Shown piece after piece: positions 22,445 through 25,985 of a DNA stretch of 25,985 bases. Source of the stretch: a virus; the IMG/VR virus record IMGVR_UViG_3300025266_000038, positions 1-25,985 of that record. One strand, given 5' to 3'. The translations under genes and the position numbers were made by a program. The notes beneath the pieces were generated by a model, which searched no databases, had not been told where the DNA came from, and saw only the letters and a list, made by a program, of their open reading frames with translations. The first letter of the stretch is position 1, and each line of letters begins with the position of its first letter.

Positions 22445-22467
22445 TCAATTAATTTAGGAGAATAACA

Positions 22468-22872
22468 ATGGCTGATGCAGTAACAAGCCAAACAATTCAA
22501 GACGGCGAGCGAAAAGCCATTCTTAAATTCACCAATATCAGCGATGGTTCTGGTGAGGCGGCTGTCACCAAGATTGACGTTAGCGATATGGCTGCGAACA
22601 GCGCGGGAAAGGCTTGCACCGAAGTCACCGTTGGCAAAATCTGGTGGCAGTGTGTAGGGATGGGGGTGTCGCTTTTAAATGACGCAACCGCCGACACGCT
22701 GATCATCGGTCTTAGCCCCGATTCAAACGGATATCACGACTACTCCGAGTTCTCAGGCATCCCCAATAATGCGGGTGACGGAAAGACGGGTGACGTGCAG
22801 TTTACAACAATTGGCGCAAGCAGCGGAGACACCTACACCGTTATTGTTGAAGTCTTGAAGACCTACGGCTAA
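22468..22872 (+). CDS. Probable virion protein of unknown function (134 aa)
   Basis: A 134-residue beta-rich protein with an AGGAG ribosome-binding site seven bases upstream. It starts MADAVTSQTIQDGERKAILK and has strands around VGKIWWQCVGMGVSLLN and DTLIIGLSPDSNGYHDYSEF. The composition and place in the row of virion genes suggest a head-tail joining or head-surface protein, but no family can be named with assurance. It shares one base with the next gene (TAATG). Confidence 0.6.
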   Translation: MADAVTSQTIQDGERKAILKFTNISDGSGEAAVTKIDVSDMAANSAGKACTEVTVGKIWWQCVGMGVSLLNDATADTLIIGLSPDSNGYHDYSEFSGIPNNAGDGKTGDVQFTTIGASSGDTYTVIVEVLKTYG

Positions 22873-23156
22873 TGGCTACAACCAAGGACGCTAAGAGAAC
22901 GGAGTCTGGCCGCGTATCATATCGTGGCGAGTCTTTTTCCGGCTTTAATAAACCTAAAAGGACTTCTGGCGGCAATAAGAAGTTCGCGGTTCTTGCTCGC
23001 CAAGGCGATCAAGTTAAGCTGGTTCGTTTCGGTGATCCAAACATGACAATTAAGAAAAACATACCAGAGCGAAGAGCCAGTTTTCGTGCTCGCCATAAGT
23101 GCTCAACGGCGAAGGACAAACTCACGGCTCGATACTGGTCTTGCAAGGCATGGTGA
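22872..23156 (+). CDS. Small basic protein with RARHKC...YWSC motif
   Basis: A 94-residue, strongly basic protein. Residues about 25-30 are FNKPKR. A central GGNKKFAVLARQGDQVKLVR hairpin is followed by FGDPNM. The C-terminus has RARHKC and ends in ARYWSCKAW. His and two Cys in this order could bind a metal. The FGDPNM-then-RARHKC-then-YWSC order recurs in small proteins, or C-terminal domains, of marine phage head genes, whose function is unknown to me. It starts at the TAATG overlap with the previous gene. A DNA-binding or head-maturation part is possible. Confidence 0.65.
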   Translation: MATTKDAKRTESGRVSYRGESFSGFNKPKRTSGGNKKFAVLARQGDQVKLVRFGDPNMTIKKNIPERRASFRARHKCSTAKDKLTARYWSCKAW

Positions 23157-23161
23157 TATAA

Positions 23162-25372
23162 ATGGCAGAACCAACTGATTTAAGCCGCGCTCAAGATGAA
23201 TACGGAAGTTCGGCTTCCCCTTACGGATCGCTGAGTGATTACTTGATGCAGCAACCGGTCTATGACCGTGGCCCAAGAGAGGCTCCTGCTACTCCAGAAA
23301 TGCGCAAGATTGAAGGCCCTACCACAGACGAGCTTCTTGCCGACCAGTACGGCAAGATTATGGAAGAGCAAAAGATTGCAGGCGATGCCTCTTCTGCTGC
23401 TCGCCAGACGGAAATCGATAACCTTCAAAAACTTTTAAGAGAAGAGATATCGACCTCCTCTGATGCTGCGTCATCTCAACGGTCAGATATGACTGCAACC
23501 CTCGAAGATCGAATCAAAGAACTTCAAGCTGGTGTTGATACCGATGCAGCAGCTTTACGCCAGCAAGGCATTGACGAAAGATCTACCATCTCGACAGAGC
23601 AGCAGCGCATATCCGACTTGGTTCAAGCGAACATGGAACAGACTGCTACTGACTTGGCGGCTCAAGAAGAGCGCGTAAAAGCAGCTCAAGCAACTGCTGT
23701 CGGCAGCTTGGAGGACAAGCAAGGCTCTCTAATCGGAGACATAAACGCAAGAATTGGGGAGCTTGGCGCTTCCTTAAACGATACTACGGCTCAGATTAAC
23801 ACAGAGCTTGACGCTCGGGATGCTGCACTTACCGGTTCTCAAAAAAGCGCAGCAGAGGCTGTGCAGCAAGAAATTGACGCGGTTAGAGGCGATCTTGTTT
23901 CTATTGAAAGCGACATTCGGACAGAAAGTTCAGCTCAGATACAGGCTTTGCGCGGCGAAAGAGAAACCTTAGTCGGTAATATCGAAGCCAACGTAGAGGC
24001 TCTCAAAGATAATATTGCTGGTCTTCCGATTGAAGATTTGGAGGCTCAAATCGAAGCCTTGCGCCGTGAATCCGAGTCTCTTAAAGGCACAGCGAGCGAG
24101 GAAAGAAAAGATTTATTTTCGCAGATGGAAGCTCTTCGTGACGGTGCTTTAACCAACGATCAGGTTAACGCTTCTATCGCGCAAGCTCTGCAAACTGGTA
24201 CCTTATCGCAGGATCAAATCAACACGGCGATTGACGCTTTAAAAGTCGATGTTGAGGGAAAGATCGGCGGTCTTGCGTCAACAGAAAGTTTAAACCAGCT
24301 TCAATCCGACATAACAAGCATGCGCAGCGAACTCGAAGGCACTATTGCTGGTGCTTTAGATGGCACTGCGAGCAAGGGCGAACTTGCGGCGCTTCAAGCA
24401 TCATTGACCGGCACTGCAGGAGATTTCGATGCGCGGTTCTCTGAGCTGCAGAATCAAATGCTTAACCCTGATGACATCGCCAGCCAGCGTGCTGCTGCTA
24501 TTACTGCTGCAATGAACCCGATTGAGGCTCAACGCCAAGCAGCTATTGCTGCTGCAATGAACCCGATTGAAGCTCAACGCCAAGCAGCTATTGCTGCCGC
24601 AATGAACCCGATTGAAGCTCAACGCCAAGCAGCAATTACTGGCGCGATAAGCCCTATTGAGGCTCAGATCGCGGAGTTAAGAGGGAGCATTCCTGCCCAG
24701 CAAAACATTGACGTTGACGCTCTAAGAAAATCAATTATGGATGAAATTAACGCCCAAACTCCATCCCCCGGAGCCGATGGTGGTTCAGCACCATCACCAG
24801 CACCAGCACCATCACCAGCACCAGCGCCATCACCAGCACCTGGACCTGGACCTAGACCTGGAACGATATTTGATCCCGGTATAGGTGGTGAAGGCGGTTT
24901 TGGCGGCGGTGGGCCAATGCAGCCTCTTCCCTTTGATTTTATAGCAGGTGGTGATGGGACTTATAATGATATCATCCCTGGATCTGGCGGATTTTATCCA
25001 GGTTTTGGTTTTGGTGAAGGCAAAGTTGGTGGTTTGTTTGCTAAATATTCTAAAAATCAGAATCAATCTGCAGAATCTATGGCGAATCAGTTAGAAAAGC
25101 TCAAGTATAGCTCAGATCTGGGTTCTGGTGGCCCCATCATGGGTAATTTAGGCGGTCTTACTGATGATTATGATGACGCTGGTAACTTAACTGATGTTGG
25201 TCGCTTAGGCCAACCCGAGCCTTTTTCTGGGAAACCCTTTGATCGCAGATCTAAAAAGGGCGGACCACTACGTAAATATGCTGAAAATCAGAATAAACGT
25301 GCAAAACCTATACCAACTGCGCTTACCAGATTCGATTTAAGTAACTTGGACCTTGGGCGGTTTGGTTTATAA
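23162..25372 (+). CDS. Long coiled-coil virion protein with repeats and Pro/Gly-rich linker (736 aa)
   Basis: A 736-residue protein with distinct regions. Residues 1-60 are mixed. About 60-440 are long, Ala/Glu/Gln-rich helix, predicted coiled coil. About 445-505 contain four 15-residue repeats (AAMNPIEAQRQA-x-x-x; the last is diverged). About 540-565 form a Ser-Pro-Ala-Pro linker. About 566-625 are Gly- and aromatic-rich, followed by a basic C-terminus. It has no signal peptide or membrane segment. This could be a tail fibre/needle, an internal virion protein or a tape-measure-like protein. Its length is short for a tape measure and no transmembrane segments are seen, so internal or tail-structural protein is preferred. 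The next gene overlaps by one base (TAATG). Confidence 0.6.
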   Translation: MAEPTDLSRAQDEYGSSASPYGSLSDYLMQQPVYDRGPREAPATPEMRKIEGPTTDELLADQYGKIMEEQKIAGDASSAARQTEIDNLQKLLREEISTSSDAASSQRSDMTATLEDRIKELQAGVDTDAAALRQQGIDERSTISTEQQRISDLVQANMEQTATDLAAQEERVKAAQATAVGSLEDKQGSLIGDINARIGELGASLNDTTAQINTELDARDAALTGSQKSAAEAVQQEIDAVRGDLVSIESDIRTESSAQIQALRGERETLVGNIEANVEALKDNIAGLPIEDLEAQIEALRRESESLKGTASEERKDLFSQMEALRDGALTNDQVNASIAQALQTGTLSQDQINTAIDALKVDVEGKIGGLASTESLNQLQSDITSMRSELEGTIAGALDGTASKGELAALQASLTGTAGDFDARFSELQNQMLNPDDIASQRAAAITAAMNPIEAQRQAAIAAAMNPIEAQRQAAIAAAMNPIEAQRQAAITGAISPIEAQIAELRGSIPAQQNIDVDALRKSIMDEINAQTPSPGADGGSAPSPAPAPSPAPAPSPAPGPGPRPGTIFDPGIGGEGGFGGGGPMQPLPFDFIAGGDGTYNDIIPGSGGFYPGFGFGEGKVGGLFAKYSKNQNQSAESMANQLEKLKYSSDLGSGGPIMGNLGGLTDDYDDAGNLTDVGRLGQPEPFSGKPFDRRSKKGGPLRKYAENQNKRAKPIPTALTRFDLSNLDLGRFGL
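24496..24675 (+). repeat. Four tandem 45-bp coding repeats
   Basis: AATGAACCCGATTGA recurs at 24511, 24556 and 24601, exactly 45 bases apart, with nearly identical flanks; a fourth, diverged copy follows at about 24646. Each unit encodes 15 residues (AAMNPIEAQRQA plus three). The near-identity of three copies implies recent duplication or conversion. A Ser-Pro-Ala-Pro repeat follows at about 24786-24850. Confidence 0.85.
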
Positions 25373-25626
25373 TGAGGTCGTCTGCCCCCAAAAACGTTTC
25401 CAACCCCAGCCTTTACGCGAAAGCTAAGGCGAAGGCTAAAAGCAAGTTCGACGTTTATCCGTCAGCATACGCAAATGCGTACATGGTTAAGGAATATAAG
25501 AAGATGGGCGGCTCTTATAAGACTCCGAAAAAAATGAGCAAGGGTGGCGCGGTTTTCATGAAACCAAAGGGTTGTGGTGCTGTGATGGAATCTAAGCGTA
25601 AAATGGTTAAGGTTCCCCGTGGCTAG
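25372..25626 (+). CDS. Small basic protein with NPSLYAKAKAKAK motif
   Basis: An 84-residue, very basic protein overlapping the previous stop (TAATG). It contains NPSLYAKAKAKAKSKFDVYP followed by SAYANAYMVKEYKK, a pattern found in small phage proteins of the virion region. The C-terminus is Lys/Gly-rich (MSKGGAVFMKPKG). It could bind DNA or be packaged with it. The next gene starts at a GTG within its last codons. The family function is unknown to me. Confidence 0.65.
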   Translation: MRSSAPKNVSNPSLYAKAKAKAKSKFDVYPSAYANAYMVKEYKKMGGSYKTPKKMSKGGAVFMKPKGCGAVMESKRKMVKVPRG

Positions 25627-25933
25627 AGCCGGATTAAAAAAATGGTTTGGCGAAAAATGGGTTGATATTGGCGCTAAAAAGAAAGACGGAAAGCTTCAAG
25701 AGTGTGGTCGAAAAAGTGCTTCAAAGTCAAAAAGCGGCAGATCATATCCAAAGTGCGTTCCGGCAGCAAAAGCGGCCAGTATGACTGCAGGCGAGAAAGC
25801 CAGCGCTGTCAGCAGGAAAAGATCTAAGCGGCAAGGTGTGGGCGGTAAGCCTACAATGGTTAAAACATTCGCTGCAAAAGGCGGAGCAATCAATAAGAGA
25901 CCGGGTAATTCCGGCTTGTTTGGGAGACGATGA
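25619..25933 (+). CDS. Small basic protein, DUF5872-like (104 aa)
   Basis: A 104-residue protein starting at GTG 25619, overlapping the previous gene by eight bases. It begins MARAGLKKWFGEKWVDIGAK. It continues with ECGRKSA, SYPKCVPAAKAASMT and SAVSRKRSKRQ, a Cys-containing, Lys-rich pattern that I associate with the DUF5872 group. The C-terminus is Gly/Lys-rich. The two Cys (ECGR and PKCVP) are in conserved-looking contexts and may bind metal. Function is unknown; the strong positive charge suggests nucleic-acid contact. Confidence 0.65.
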   Translation: MARAGLKKWFGEKWVDIGAKKKDGKLQECGRKSASKSKSGRSYPKCVPAAKAASMTAGEKASAVSRKRSKRQGVGGKPTMVKTFAAKGGAINKRPGNSGLFGRR

Positions 25934-25985
25934 TGAAAGCAAAAGGTTACAAAAAAGGCGGCGCTCCAGTGGGCAAGGCTAAATC
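25930..25985 (+). CDS. Start of a Lys/Gly-rich small protein, cut by the window end
   Basis: ATG at 25930 (or 25933) overlaps the previous stop, with GGGAG just upstream. The visible part reads MMKAKGYKKGGAPVGKAKS and is basic like its two neighbours. The gene continues beyond the window, so neither length nor family can be given. Confidence 0.5.
   Translation, partial: MMKAKGYKKGGAPVGKAK

Noticed and set aside
1-25985. tRNA, rRNA or known riboswitch
   Set aside because: No cloverleaf, anticodon arm or conserved riboswitch core was seen in the intergenic stretches.

Overview
This window is part of a tailed double-stranded DNA bacteriophage genome (Caudoviricetes). It holds the phage hallmark genes (large terminase, portal, co-chaperonin-like protein, scaffold, major capsid protein, lysozyme with holins, S74-terminated tail fibre). 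Genes are packed tightly, with many ATGA and TAATG stop/start overlaps, and almost all read rightward. The protein style resembles uncultured marine phages: WG-rich repeat fibre, YadA-head-like NTAVG repeats, an ART-type polyvalent protein and small Lys/Gly-rich proteins ending the module. This assignment, and a Gram-negative marine proteobacterial host, are inferences. No tail sheath or tape-measure gene is visible. The portal and capsid set would fit a podovirus-like phage, but tail genes may lie outside the window.

Layout. Bases 1-223 are non-coding, with G/C runs and an AT-rich tract. Bases 224-3179 encode a small PD-(D/E)XK nuclease-like protein and an 845-residue polyvalent protein with an N-terminal ADP-ribosyltransferase-like module. 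Bases 3176-3627 are the only leftward block: three very small overlapping genes, with a parS-like palindrome inside. An operator-like inverted repeat lies between this block and the rightward genes at 3727-4925 (small protein, serine recombinase, small protein). Bases 4928-10306 encode a 22-residue-repeat protein, a 1465-residue tail fibre with about 50 repeats and an S74 chaperone/protease end, and a small unknown protein. Bases 10340-13752 hold two exported proteins, a membrane-anchored coiled-coil protein, a small soluble protein, two holin-like proteins and a GH24 lysozyme. This looks like a lysis/envelope module.

Bases 13745-21792 are the packaging and head module: terminase large subunit, portal, small basic or coiled-coil proteins, GroES-like protein, scaffold, a probable head-associated protein, a probable decoration protein and the major capsid protein. 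A strong intrinsic terminator follows. A 142-base gap after the capsid gene contains the terminator and two interlocked inverted repeats that could form a pseudoknot just before the next ribosome-binding site. Bases 21935-25985 hold further probable virion proteins: two small beta-rich proteins, a basic Cys/His protein, a 736-residue coiled-coil protein with 45-bp repeats, two small basic proteins and the start of another gene cut by the window edge.

How the genes may work together (inference): terminase and portal package DNA into a capsid built from scaffold, capsid and decoration proteins. The fibre genes mediate adsorption. The exported proteins, holins and lysozyme open the envelope. The polyvalent ART protein is a candidate injected host-modifying effector. 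The recombinase, the divergent promoter and the parS-like site hint at a temperate or plasmid-like phase, but no repressor or ParA/ParB is recognisable here.
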